Of a DNA stretch of 64,000 bases, positions 21,401 through 35,500 are shown piece after piece. Origin of the DNA: Fasciola hepatica (taxonomy: Eukaryota > Platyhelminthes > Trematoda > Plagiorchiida > Fasciolidae). The translations under genes and the position numbers were made by a program. Position 1 is the first letter of the stretch. Each line of letters opens with the position of its first letter. The notes beneath the pieces are model-generated. The model was not told the DNA's origin. It did no database searches and saw only the letters and a list, made by a program, of their open reading frames with translations. The stretch spans positions 14,481,501-14,545,500 of the forward strand of contig CANUEZ040000116.1 in the NCBI GenBank assembly GCA_948099385.1. Reading direction: 5' to 3'.

Positions 21401-24400
21401 TAAACTCCTTGACATTAATCCTGTAATGAGTTTTCGCGAATATTTGCGAACATTCTTGTCATCTCTGACACTTAATCTTACCGCGATTATTAGAACCAAC
21501 GGCGGTGAAAATCCACAGTCATGAACTGATTTAATCCCAGATGAGCGTTGAATGGGGTGTGGAGGTGTTTGCATGTCGTGCGCTTCCTCTGAGTGTGACT
21601 GATCCAACATTGGCAACCAACGCTGTGGCCAACCTCCAGACAGTCATTGTACCAAGTTTTACCATTGGTTGTGATATTCGTTGTGTGATCTTTTACTGAT
21701 TATTCTATATTATAGAAAAAGGCACGATAGCGAACAAGCTCGTTTTCGGTAACTTCATCCTCTGGCTAATACAGTTACATATATATACGATAGGAATGCA
21801 TATTTTTGGAACAAAATAGAGGGTATTTACAGTATCAAATTAGGATTGGTTAATGCACCACTTCTGGAAGCGTTATCACTAGGTTTGAGTTTCTGTTGTC
21901 CAACGCTGAGGAATGATCAACTAGATGTAGAAGTGCAGTTTGAAAATTTATACGCTCAAACTCGTTCACTAACAGCGACGTCACTAGAGGCGATTGAAGA
22001 TTTCAAATCCTCCCTTGTTGACTGTTCTTATCAATACCATCGAACCCAGAGGAAATTTAGAAGCATTGTCAGTAACCGACACAGAGAAGCGTTAAGAGTT
22101 CTAAGGGGAAATAAAGACATTGTTATTGCCAGGCCTGACAAAGGCTCCGGAGTTGTGCTAATGAATCGCAAAGACTACATTGATAAAATGGATACCATTC
22201 TAAGTGACTCGACAAAATTTACGGAATCCAAAGGAGAGAAGGACAGAACCAAGACAGTGGAAGAACAACTTACTGCAGCCCTGAGACTATTGAAAGATCA
22301 GAATTATATTTCGAATGGCAATTATGAACAGTTACGACCTACTGGCACTAGTATTCCTCGTCTATATGGCTTACCGAAGATACATAAATCGGGAGTACCA
22401 CTAAGACCGGTACTTGATATGAGCACTTCTCCCTACCACTCTACTGCTCGTTGGCTCGCTGATATACTGGAACCTGTGCGCAGAAGCATTGCTCAATGCA
22501 GCCTTAACGACACATTTCAGTTCGTAGAATTAATAAAAGAACAAAATACGACAGGACTTAAAATGGCATCTCTGGACGTAACATCACTATTTACGAGCGT
22601 CCCACTTCTAGAAACCATCGAATATTTGTGCAAATATATAATCGAAAATGAAATAAACGTTGGTATTCCGGTAGCCAGTCTGAAAGAACTACTACTACGA
22701 TGTACTCTAAATGTTCAGTTCGGCTTCAACAACAAGCTTTACCGACAAAGCGATGGAGTTGCGATGGGCTCGCCTCTGGGACCGACATTTTCGTTGCCAA
22801 GCTGGAAAACGGGGTACTCAAAGACACCATAGAAAGACTACCAAGGTACTGCCGGTATGTGGACGACATCTTCATTATGATGGACAAACATGTTCACCTA
22901 GATGAACTAATGGAAAAGTTTAACCAGACTCACAGTGCGCTCAGTTTCACATCCGAAGTGGAATTAGACGGCAACTTTCATTATCTGGATGTAAACCTTA
23001 CGAAAAGGGAAGATGGGAAGCTCGTCCGCCGCGTCTATCGCAAGCCAACATGGACAGGCCAATACACACATTTTGCCAGTTTCGTGCCTCTAAAACGCAA
23101 ACAGAACCTAGTTCGATCCCTAGCGTCTCGCATACGAAAGATCTGTTCCGAGGAAACAGTGAGTGAGGAATTACATCACATAAGACAAACAATACTAAAC
23201 AACGGGTATCCGGAACGTTTCATTCAAAAGAACATTTCGGAAGTACCCAAGCGACCATTGATAATCACCGCCAAGAAGAAAGAACTGCACATGCAACTTC
23301 CCTTCAAAGGAGATGTTAAATGCGAACTGCTAGTTCGGCGCCTAAGGGATGCAATCGCCCGTACATTTCCCGCCGCTACTCTACGCGCCCACTTCACAAG
23401 CCGGTCAATGATTTCTATGAATCTCAAAGACAAAATGCCTGTCCTTTCCTCCTCTATGTTAACCTATTCATTTGTTTGCTCATGTTCGGCAAGCTATGTA
23501 GACAAAACGACACGGCAACTGTCCCAAAGAATCAAGGAACACAAACCAGCTTGGCTGAGGACAGGAACTAGAAGAACCATAACTAGTGCAATCGTAGCGC
23601 ACCTTGCCGAGACAGGTCACCAGGTAGACAACGAAGCCTTCAAGATAATTTACAAAGTGCCTGTGAATTCTTCGAAGATCGTTCGCCAAATCACTTTGGG
23701 AGCAACGGAGGCAGTAGCGATTAGGCTGTTAAATCCATCGCTTTGTTCACACAAGCGATTTGTCAAATCATTGCAGCTACCCTGGCCGCGATCGGAAAAT
23801 GGGGGACAAAATCATGGTGACCTCGATCGCGACCTTTCAGTCGTGACAGGGAGCAGCCAACCCACCCCAGATGTACTTTCTACACCGAATTTTCCCAACC
23901 ACGAACAACCAACTTCCCACCCCTTTTCCGAACCGCAAAACACCTACAATATTGATTAACCAATCCTAATTTGATACTGTAAATACCCTCTATTTTGTTC
24001 CGAAAATATGCATTCCTATCGTATATATATGTAACTGTATTAGCCAGAGGATGAAGCTACCGAAAACGAGCTTGTTCGCTATCGTGCCTTTTTCTATAAT
24101 GCAATGGGATTATTCTATATTAATTGCTTCAAAACGACTATACGCGTGAGTAACTCAGGTACCACACCTGACCCGTTGAGATCATATTTGCTTATCTGCC
24201 ACTCCGTCTTAGGGTCTAGTTACCGGCTATCCCTGAAAGTTTAGTGGGCCTCCGTAGCTATAGGGTATATCCCGTAGCGATGGCGAACCTGTTCCCATTC
24301 TCCAGTTATTGTAGTATAACAGTGACTCCCACCGCGATCCAACTCCACCTGAATGGGATATGCTTGCTAGCGTATCTTCGCGAGCCAAAGATCTACAATG

Positions 24401-25928
24401 AGGATATGTTCCTTAAGTTGCAGATGCAATAGGTCAGTAGGTAAAGGAAGAGAGACCAGACGAGATTACACCTCACGGAACTCGTTCATGAACAGGTAAC
24501 ATGTGGCCGTGTAAAACCAACCAGAGTTCACTGCTGTGGAGGGATGATACTGTCATGGACACCCATGAAGAGAGGCATTTAACAGACCAAAAATCTCCAT
24601 AGCATGAAAGTAGGAATTAGGCGTCTTGAATCTCTCCCAAAAACAAGAAAATTGACTTCGCTTTCCACAAAATGTAACGGCTTACAATCATTGTTCGTCT
24701 ATATTTATTGAGACGCTGCTGTACCTATTCTCCTATAATTTTGAAGGATTGTAAACCGTGGTCTTTTGTTGCTTAGTCGAACTTATACTCGAGAAAAAAA
24801 CCATTTTTCGCGTGACCCTCTATCATCGTTCGTTTATTCAAATCCATTGTTTTGAATGCTGTTTGAATGCTCAGCACTTAACTGATGTTTGTGAGTCACT
24901 TAGACCACAGCCTTAGACTGCATCCCACCCGTTTGATCCGTCTGCAGACCAATGGTCGGATCGCAGTGATGGAATCGACCCGAGGCCAACTGTTAGAGGT
25001 ACTCGATCAGTATACAAATCTTTTAAACGGGACCGCAACGGGCCCTTCGCCAGATGAGATCAAAGTCAAAGCATTGGTAAGTGTCCGCTTAGTTGTATTT
25101 CTACTCTATTTCTGTTCCATGATTTTATTCTGCTACAGGAGTGTAAACTTCCGAGTTTGTGTGAAATGATGTTTGCCTCACTCCGAATCGTGAATGTTTC
25201 CTCCTGAGTTCATTTGCATAATCGAGGGAAAGAGAGGGAGAGAGAGAAAGAAAGGAGTGTCGGATTTTAATCTTGATTAGATAATGACGACAGCCAGTCG
25301 GTGCTTAAACCGATCGGAATCGCCTTTCCTTTTTGTCCTTTAATGTGGTTCTGGCTATACAGCTTCTCTGGCTCTGTGTTTCAACCTGGTTTGACTTATG
25401 AGCTGACCGGCAACGCATAACCGTTAATCTCCGATTGTCATAATTTATACTACGTTCTGATGGTGTAGATACATCGATAATAGCGTGGTATGATTCATCA
25501 TGCTGTTTAAACGTTCAACTTACCATTGGAAATCATGGGAGCGCTGTACTGTTCACTGGTTTTAAATATTTGTGTTGGTTGTAGCTCAGGTTGTTGGTTG
25601 CCATCATGGTCTGATCACTGAGCTTGGCGTTTAGATCGCGGTGTCGCCTCAACTGTCGATGAATCATTTGGGCTCTAAACCCCGAGCTCCGCAACCAGAA
25701 CATCATGGCAACTGTACTGCTGTTTAGTCCCTGTCAAGAATCATCAGCACTGCACGTCCACCGAGCCCCCTCGGTGACTCGAACCTAAGGTGAACGATTG
25801 TGAGCCGAACATCTATCCACCAGACTATCCGGGCTGGTTGTCAGCGGTACTTCTGATCTATCCAGCCGGTCCGCTGCTCACAACTTCACCGTCAACCCCT
25901 CAAATAGTACAGATGTTATTTGATTATC

Positions 25929-25986
<58 letters not shown>

Positions 25987-28900
25987 CAATGTGTGTGTGA
26001 TTTTCGACACCAAGCACTGAAGATCGAATACGCATGAGTTTTTCTTTTGAATTTTATTTGGGCACTTATTTACAGGATAGAAACATTTGGTTATTTCTGT
26101 ATGCATCCAATCGATCCTAATTTTGCGTTTCTTTCCACATCTGATATTTTTGCTTCGTTCAGACGGATTTTACTCACCAATCGTTTGTTCCTTTTTTCAC
26201 AGCTGAATGACAGCAGTCTAAATAGTAGCCTGGCGAGTTTTGACACAGGACTAGGCGGTGGTCGTGACAGTCACGGGGTCCTGGCTGCAGGGAATTTGTC
26301 CGGCGCATTCGGTGATTTAGACTGGTCATCCGCTTCTGTACCACGTGGTCTGGGAGCCGCATCAGTTCCATTGCCCTCGATGTCCGGTATTAATGTGTCA
26401 CGTGAGCGTGCACATCCGGTCTCTGCCATGGGAATGCCTATTGGCACTGATCCATTCTTCACTGTGGACCCGTTCTCCACAACAGACACCGCGGCTGGTA
26501 AAACACTATTCTCGGCTTCTGGGACTGATAAAGGTATGTTATAGATCTGTATTGTCGTGTCGTTTTTCTATTTCGTTCAGACCATTGTGAAGCTATCATT
26601 AACGTACGATGGGCTGTGGTTGCTGCATTTCTCATTCTCGGTAAAGTACAAGTCAATTTTAGTTTTCGGGAGACAGCGACCTCACACTTCGGTGCACTGT
26701 TTTCATACACCACAGTATTATCCGGTCAGCAATGAATTAAATTAAAGTAAAGCGAGTTGATGAACCACGGAAAAGATACAATTGGGAAATCATTTGAACG
26801 GAAACAGGGTCCAAAATGCGAATGCACCTCATACGCAATACTTGATCATTTCGCCTGATGTCTCCAGCCATTTGATAATCACAGTTACGTCTCTGATGCT
26901 CGAATGTGAGATCAAGTGTCGTCGCGAAAACACAAGGTACGTTCGTTTTTTGTCAATCTCGGTCACGTGTGACGTCCACGTGATTTCATTTGTCTATCAA
27001 GGGTCGTAATAACTGAGACAGTTATGTCTGTCCTTTATTACGACGTTCAGAAACTTGGTCGTTGCAGATGGAAGATACACAAGACTGTCAATGTTTGGAC
27101 ATCTCTGCGTTCGTGTATTGCTCAAATATAGTGAGAACGTCATATCTCAAATAGTGAGGTTAGGCGTTGGGTGTGTCGGTACCCACTGGTCAATCTCGAA
27201 AGTTCTTCCCCACGTTTAGTAACCACTGACGGTCGTTTAGCAACCACGGCCTGGGGTATAGTAACTGAACCTGTCTGGCGCATTCATACCGAACAATTTT
27301 TCACGTCAGAGAAACTAGGCCACTTAGCCCTTGCCTGAGCCCGGAAGTTCACACGTGATGCGACCTTGTGCAGTATGAATTCGTTGTAAAGGTTAGGTTA
27401 CTGAAACCTGGGCCATGACCACAAAACAACCGACAGTGGTTATTGGAAAACAGGAAGACCTGTGGAGAGTGCGCCGCATATGAACAGGTTACAGTTACCC
27501 CCCATATTCACGGTTAGACTCACTTAGTATGCGTACTCCGGTGCGCTTACCGACTGGTCGATAGGTCGATGTAGTCGATCCATGACGTGACAAAAAAGAT
27601 ATGAAAATATCGGTCAGTATGTTTGGTCGAGTGGGACACGTTAGGCTTGCAGGTTTGGATCCATGAACCATATCTGTCGAGTGCTTAGAGACCTTAGGCG
27701 ACACGGCCAGATACCGCGGTCAATGGCGTACTTGTATTTATGCTCCTTCCATACTTATCAACTTCCCCGTACAGCTTTCTTCGCTGTTCATTTTCTCTTC
27801 TGACTTCGATTTATTTCACTACCGACCAGCTGATACTGCGAAGCAGTAACCAACACCACCAAAACTGACCATTGTTTCACTCAACCTTGGACACGAGTAA
27901 TAAGAACCCAATCGAGTTTCAAGTTTTTGGAATTAGAGGCTATGGGCCACCTCTCGTATAAGCTTCATAACCGTCCACTCTTGGCTGTGACCTCACGATA
28001 GTGATTCACGCCAACGCTCCATCAGATGTGCTTCAAGTTTCCATTTGAAAAGTTTATAGTTGTCCTCTTCCACCACGTCAGCTGACAGTGAGTTCCACGG
28101 TTTAGTTGCTCTCCTGAAAAGATGGTAGACCAACGGCAGCCCAATCGACTGCAGCTTCATGAGCGTCATCGAGTGCCCCTTAGTGCGCAAGTGACCAAGA
28201 AGGGGGAATTCCGCCCGCAACTCGGCGCCCTTTCACCCCGTAGAATTCGCCGGATGGGGTGTCTGAGAGGAGTAGCACCTCTGAGTTGGTTGACTGTCGT
28301 GTCCCTTGGGGCATCCTCCATCTCTTTGGTCTCCATCATTCACCCAACTCTCACCTGTGGCTCCACGAAGCTGAAGCATGCATCAGCGGCCACACCCCGG
28401 TGAACCGCTCGACAGGCGGGCTAAACCAGGTTGAGGCTTACCAAGGTCTAAAAAAACTTCGGCGAGACAGTGTTCGGCATTTGAAGACAGATCCTTCTGA
28501 ATGGGCGGACGAGATCTACTGATCCAACGGCCACAAAAGAGACCTGTTCAACTGCCTGATCCGGTATTCCAGAGGAGGCGAACGAACCGTACAGCAGGTC
28601 ACCGGCTCCTCTGGGAACACCCTGCTGCCTTGCAGTCTGCACTTGGGTGTGCAAGGGCTAGAGGTGCAACCTCGAACAAAAAGACCCGACGGTACTGGGG
28701 ACACCGCTTCGTACCCTACTCCCGCGACTCTCTATGATTATTCACGAAACCTCAAGCGCTCATCATGCTACGGCGTCCCCGGTAAGCGACGCGCCTCGTG
28801 TCCCGGCGGTCGAGGTGATAAGACAACAAGCTGGGATTATTCGCTGCAGGAAAAGTACACACATAGCCTGTTGGAATGTCAGGACGTTTCTAGACGTCGG

Positions 28901-31900
28901 CAGTCAGTGCATCACAATGCGAACTCTACATGACTATGACGTAGATATTGCTTGCCTCTCGGAAGTCCGCCTGCCTAACTCAGGTAGCCAAAAAATGAAG
29001 GTCCCGGGTGTGGATACATCCTATTGGCTGTATTACAGTGGCCCGAAAGACAACTCCGGTCTCTACGGTGTCGCGTTTGCTCTGAACAAAGCAGCTAATG
29101 ATGCAATGATCTCTTGGGAACCAGTCTCATTCAGACTCGCCTTAGCACGTTTTAAAGGCTCCCCTCACGACTTGACGGTGATCGCGATCTATGCTCCAAC
29201 CAATTCTGCTGATGACGAAACCAAAGACGAATTCTACACTAATTTGCAAGAGGTAATCAACCGGGTTTCGAGGCGCGAAGTACTTTTCATCGCAGGAGAT
29301 TGGAACGCCCGCACAGGTACGGCCGATGAATCTACTAGCCATATTCTCGGGAGATTTGGCTTTGGTCAACGCTGCGAGAACGGTGGCCGACTGATTGGTT
29401 TAGCCGACATCAACAGAATGGTTGTCTGCAGCACTCGATTTCAACACCCCAAGAAGCACCTACTCACATGGTACTCCAATGACGGTCACACTGCACACCA
29501 ACTCGACCACATCCTGGTGAGAGCCCGTTGGGCCTCGTCTGTGGAGGATTGCCGAGCGTACCGAGGTGCAATAACGGGCAACACAAACGGCACCGACCAT
29601 GTCCTCCTACGCGCATGTTTCAAAGTTCATCTGTCTACACGTGCTAAAGTGTCTTCACCCTCTCGGATAAACGTTGCTGCCCTAGAAAATTCAGAGAAGC
29701 GAGAAGCGTTGTCACGAGCAATCAAAACCCGACTAACCAACGCAACCAATGCACAGGCAGATGAAGTTTCTGTGGGAGGGCAGTGGACTCGAATGATGAC
29801 GACAATCAAGGAAGCTTCTTGGACAGTACTCTGGAGAACAAAAAGGCGGACAAAGGATTGGATCTCGGAGAGCACGCTCCAGCTGTCAACCAGAGCACAC
29901 GAAGCGCGACTGGCAGGTAGTAACGAACGCCGCAGACTGCAGCGAGAGGCCACACGCGTTGCCAAAGCTGATCGCAAAAAATACTGGATAGAAATAGCCG
30001 AAAAATGGAGACCGCGTCCGGAATTGGTGACTTCGGTAAACTGTCCCGCCTTATTCGCAACGCCTCTAATAGGTTTTGTAAGCAAAATTCCCTTCTTCGT
30101 GACACGGCAGGAAATTTAATACCCGAACAGAGTAAGAAAATGGACCGATGGGTGGAATACTTTAGTCAGCTGCTCCACCGGCCTACGGACCGCCGGACGG
30201 ACCAACCAATATCAACCCCTCCAGTCCAGTACGAAAGCAACTGCGACCCGCCCAACACCGCGGAAATCACGGAGATGATAAACAAACTGAAAGACAGAAA
30301 GGCTGCTAAGGAAGATGGCATCCCTCCAGGAGTGTATAAAGCATGTTCATCGTCATTGATTGACAGGTTGTGTACACTGTTTGGTTCCATTTGGAGAGCG
30401 GAAGCATTTCCACCCGACTGGGGAATGTCCATACTGCTGCCCATTCCGAAGAAAGGTGATAAATCGGCGTGCGAGAACTACCGAGGGATCAGCCTGATCG
30501 ATGTGGCCGCAAAAATCTTTGGTGCGTTGTTACTAACCCGTTTCTCCGAGGCAATAGACCAGCGCACTCGCCCGAACCAAGGGAGTTTCCGCCGTGGCAG
30601 AGGCTGTGTAGATCAAATCTTCACACTGCGCCGAATACTGAAGCGCCGCTATAAGTTTCAGCAGCCGACGGTAGCTTGTTTCATCGACTTCCGGGCAGCT
30701 TTTGATTCGGTGAACCGCGAGTCTCTTAGGACCATACTCCAATCCGATGGAATGCCCGATAAGCTTTTAAGGCTGTTAAGGGGATACTACTCGACAACCG
30801 GTGCTAGGGTTCGTATGTACGGTGAAGAGTCCCGCGAGTTCACACTCACTACCGGAGTTAGGCAGGGCTGTCCCCTCTCACCGGTGCTGTTCAACTACGC
30901 CATCGATTGGACAATGCGACAGGCATTACACAATTACCTTGGCGTTCAGCTTAGCCAGGAAATATACATCTCGGACCTGGAGTTCGCGGATGATATTGTC
31001 GTGCTTGGAGACTCCGCCGCTACGCTACAACCAATCCTCGACCGAATCAATTCCTTCGCGAGGTCCATCGGACTTGAAATAAACTCGACCAAAACAAAAG
31101 CTTTCACAACCCATCTGGGCCCGACAATTCAACAACTGTCGATGATTGACTAACCAGTCGAATACGTCCCTTCATTCAAATACCTAGGCTCAACTCTGCT
31201 TCCGAACGGCCAGGCAAAAGATGAAGTGGTATTACGGATCGACAGCGCCAGGAGAACCTTTCTTCAGCTAAGACGAACGCTGTGGACTCGCAGTGAAATC
31301 AGCTTGAGAACCAAAGTTCGTGTTTACCGTGCTGCCATCCGGCCCGTACTCATCTATGGCTGCGAAACCTGACCACTACGAGCTGAGGATACCAGAAGGC
31401 TGGAGGTTTTCGACCACTTGTGCCTGCGGCAAATCCTCAAAGTCAAGTGGCGCGACAGGGTGTCCAACGACGAGGTAAGGAGACGATGCTGTGATATCGA
31501 TGCTCTCCCCGTCCTCCTCCAACGTCGACGACTTCAGTGGTTCGGCCATACACTTCGGCGACCCGAGTCAGAGATAACCAAGCAAACACTCTGCCCCACT
31601 CCCTGCCCTGGTTGGCGTTGTCGCCTTGGTGGGCAGCTCAAAACGTGGACCAGTACAATCGAGAAAGACGTAGAGCTTCTAGGCCTTCGGTCAGTCTATG
31701 GAGCCCGGCGATGGAAAAAGGACTGGATCAAGATCTGTACGGAGCTCGCCTCCGACCGCCGCGCGTGGTCAGCAATTGTTCGTGATATCCATGGAGCCGA
31801 CTTATCCTCTCGCAGGAGATAGTCGCGTAAAAGTAAAAGTAAGTAAGTATATCAGGTCGCCACACACTCCTCGATATACATCCGGAAACAGACCGGGTAA

Positions 31901-32466
31901 CTCCAGCTGCCTGTCGCAACTGATCCCTCGTAGACCAACAACGAGACGAGTGGTGGCTCGCTGCACCCGTTCCAACTTCGCAAGTTCAGAAGCCGTGCAG
32001 GGAAATGTAGCCGGTCTGCCATATTCCAGTCTAGGACGAACGCATGAGATATACGGGAGTTTGAAACCACCATAAGGTAGCTTCCCAAACGTCCGACGGA
32101 TGGAAACATAGATGCTCCACACCGAGGCATACACCTTTTCAGTGTGATTGCGGGTTTTCAACGTAGATGACACTATCCCAGGTTTCATTCAACGATGGAC
32201 ACTCGAAAAGTAGCTCCTTGAAAAGATTAGGTGTCATCAGGCTTCGGTCTCCCCAGTTGCAGCTGGGCACACTTTTGAACATTGATTGGCAGAGTTCACA
32301 CGGTGAGCTATTGCCTTAGAGTATCCATATCCGCCTTTAGTGCCACGTGTTTCGCGGTGGTTTTGATCAAGCGCCAGATTTTGAGGTCGTCGGCATAGAC
32401 CAGACAAAGGGACACCAGTCGTTGTGGCAAGTCGTATATGAACGCCAAGAACAGCCTAAGACCGAA

Positions 32467-32513
<47 letters not shown>

Positions 32514-35500
32514 GCGAAGCGGTGTGAGCAAAATGCGCTTCCCATTTTCAATTGGACGCCTGTTGATTTTCAGTTCAATTTTGAATGCATTTGATTGTTT
32601 TTTGCCTTGTTTATACACTCATTATTCTCCAGGATGCGATTATGAACCATTAAACATGCTACAAAAAATCAGACACTAGTGCTGCATGGTAAATTCCCAA
32701 GATCGCAAGGGCACGGATGAATGATGCTTTCTATTAGGCAGGCGACACACGACCATAGCAGGCGCAGACTTGTGACGATCAATAGCTGTATCAGAGGTAA
32801 TATAGACATATATGACTGGCCTATTATAACGGCCATGCTCGTGGTACAGACAGGTACCACGAACTTGTAAACAAAAAGACAAACGAGGACGACTGAATAT
32901 CAGGGTCGCAGAAAACCTAATTATCTCCTTCTCACCGAGAATTATACTGCAATAGAGAGGCTAGGTTTTAGTTTTTTCAATTATCTGAGCGGGCGGTCCT
33001 GGGGGGGGGGGGGCGGAGGAGGGCGGTGGCCGTACAAACGTGCAGCAGTCATGATAATGGTCTTGCCCGTTGACTACTCCGCTCGTAACCCCATCGGAGC
33101 GAGAATGAAATGATATCGGTCAGGATTTGATTGTCTCTAGAAAAATCACGCGAAGGTGTGTTGAGGTCCTTAAATTGAAAGATCGTAACACGCAATCTTA
33201 AGATTTCAGTAGATCAGAATTTTCGGAATCGGATATCTTTGTTGTCATCGATTTTCCTATTTTACATGTAGTTTTGTTCCGGTATAAAAGTGGTAAATGT
33301 ATTTCAGCATCCCGGTACGAAACGAGACCCCGTAATTTCTCATCAAAAATAGGATTTTTGGAACACCAAAGAGTATAATTGAAGGGGAAAGACGAACAAC
33401 GTTTTTGTCTCGGGATGAATGAGCGGAGTACTGAAGCCATCTGGCTTTGCCCGGTATTCTATTCTTGGATGCCATGCAGTGAACTGGTGACTATTCGCTG
33501 TGCTCCTCATTACTGCACCCATGTGTAAGCGTGTATCGAAAAGTTGCATTATTATTTCTTAAGTCATGTTCGGTTAGTAAGAAGTTATTCTGCAATTTGT
33601 TGCTGCTTCTCATTTGGTGGACTGCTTTTTCGCAGATGTCGCAAGTGGGAGAATTTATTTACGGGGTTAATGGTGGTGAATGACTCCACTGACATGTTAT
33701 TTTAGAATGTAACGTGTTCATCGTCAATCACATTCTATCACTTTAGGTTTTACAGAGGATCCATTTGGACCGAATAATTTGTTCACCAGTTCCGACCCGT
33801 TCAAAGATCTCGATCCGTTTGGTGGGGATCCATTTAATCTCCCGGTAAGCTTTTTCTCCAGCTAAATGTGTGAACATTTTGTGGACTTCTGTTCCTAATT
33901 GACCCGCTTGTTCTAGGATCGAGCTGGTGGTGCTCCTGTGGTCTCTGGTTGTCAACTCAAAGGTACGGGGTTATAACCCCGCCGTCGTCGGTCAAACTAG
34001 CCTGTTATTACGTATGTGATTCTTCATCACTTCAGGTGTTCTGTTTCTCTTCTTCCCGTACAGTTCTGCCTCATGACCTCACTCGCACACGAGTCTGTGG
34101 TGGAAATCAAACGCCTAAGGATTAACGACCATTATTCTTTTTACCCTGTTTGCTGTACTTTTCGTCATGATAAGTCGTGATAGAGTTCACCGTTCACTCA
34201 TGGTTCATTTCCGCTGCGTTATGTGCAAAGATCGCCTTTTTCCTACCAAATCGATATCTTCTCTGAAAGTATTAAAATTATCGTCACTCACACCCGTAAC
34301 CGGCGTCAACAGATATGACTCTTCAATCCCGCTGCGTAATTAATGCCTCAGCGTTGTTTTACTAATGCCTGAAGATGTGTCCGTTTGGATGGCATAGGTG
34401 CGGCTGGCGTTTACGTATTCCTAATGACAAGAAACACACCACTGACGTGTATATCGGGGTGCCGGGGAGGCAGATCAGTTCGTTGGTTTGCATGAATATC
34501 AGTTGCCTTTGATTTTCATTCTGTGCACGTGTCACACCTGTTATAAGAAATATGGTTTATCGAGTAAACTGTATTACACACTTGCTGACGTTGTATTCCT
34601 GGTGATCCGATTGTTGTTCCCGCGGAACGAACTATTACGAAAATCACGCTTTGCAACTCCCCAGCGCGTCAGTCCCCCTGGCGTAAAACTAGAACGCACC
34701 AGCAGACAGCTCTCGGGAGGGGGGACTTGGTGTGTTCGTGAATAAACCACTACCGCGGTATTCAAAGTGAAAACAGTAATATTCACACGCACGCACACAC
34801 TTCCACGCCTCATCGGGTAGGTGCATCTTTGTCCCGGACTGATTTGATAACTAAGGCGCCATCTTTCTAACATGGGTTTTTATTTTGTTTTCATCCCATC
34901 CCACTGTGGGCTGACCACGCGCCCATAGTCAATCTTCCGTTGGACTTGCACCAGTATGTTCTCCGAAGGTGGTATCTGTCTAATAAGATGGGCTAGAAAC
35001 GTTCGTAATATTTGACTAGACTGAATGACCTCCGGCTTCCAAAACCGAATTGGTCTCACAAGCACACAACTTTTAAATCTCTCTTCACAAGGCGATAGAG
35101 GAAAGTTCGAAAATCGAGTCTTATGAAGGTCGATCACTATGGAGATCATCTCACACGTCTTTGGGGTGGGATTTAGCGATTTTAATGCACTCCCATGCAA
35201 CAGACGACTCGATTTGTGGCAGATTAGCTTATGCGTCTCGTCCGGGGAACCCATTGTGATAAAAAAGAACACCTAAGAATACATAGGCAATGTCACTACC
35301 AATCACCCTCGTTCATTTTCTCAAACTGAAAGCCTCTGTCTTCACAAATGACTTTTGCTTGCTTCTTCTGAGACCAAAAATATATTCACACACTACCCAC
35401 AGACTATTCACCTCTTCAAATCAGGCAATATTTCACTTTCGTAACCTTTCTCCACACAACCTGTCACTTCTCAATACCACCATTGGTGTTGCCCTCTCTT

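Larger units (their letters stand above)
21715..24100 (+). mobile_element. Penelope-like retroelement with inverted terminal repeats
   Basis: The left end (about 21715-21853) and the right end (about 23958-24100) are highly similar inverted copies. Between them lie two overlapping frames encoding a reverse transcriptase and a C-terminal GIY-YIG domain. Penelope-like elements are known to carry terminal pseudo-LTRs in direct or inverted order. The element lies in an EPS15 intron in sense orientation. Confidence 0.88.
28240..31850 (+). mobile_element. Nearly complete RTE-like non-LTR retrotransposon
   Basis: About 500 bp of leader precede an endonuclease frame (28734) and a reverse transcriptase that runs to 31822. 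The 3' end is the short repeat tail GTAAAAGTAAAAGTAAGTAAG at about 31828-31848. The conserved Tyr-Gly-Cys-Glu-Thr and Val-Ser-Asn-Asp-Glu-Val region near the C terminus resembles the RTE clade (BovB-like). The element is inserted in opposite orientation into a CR1-like element. Only about three inactivating changes are visible, so it is probably a recent insertion. Confidence 0.85.

Noticed and set aside
25790..26020. Frame containing alternating Ile-Tyr repeats
   Set aside because: It is a translation of the (TA)n microsatellite. The same applies at 36687-37022, 56226-56420 and 56927-57240.
26047..26202. Upstream extension of the EPS15 Ser/Gly-rich exon
   Set aside because: The frame stays open upstream, but the long pyrimidine tract and CACAG at 26202 mark the acceptor, and the phase fits the preceding exon only from 26203.
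30166..30444. Minus-strand frames inside the RTE-like element
   Set aside because: They are antisense shadows of the reverse transcriptase.
32347..32679. Frame with a run of isoleucines
   Set aside because: It is produced by the (TAA)n microsatellite read in another frame or strand.
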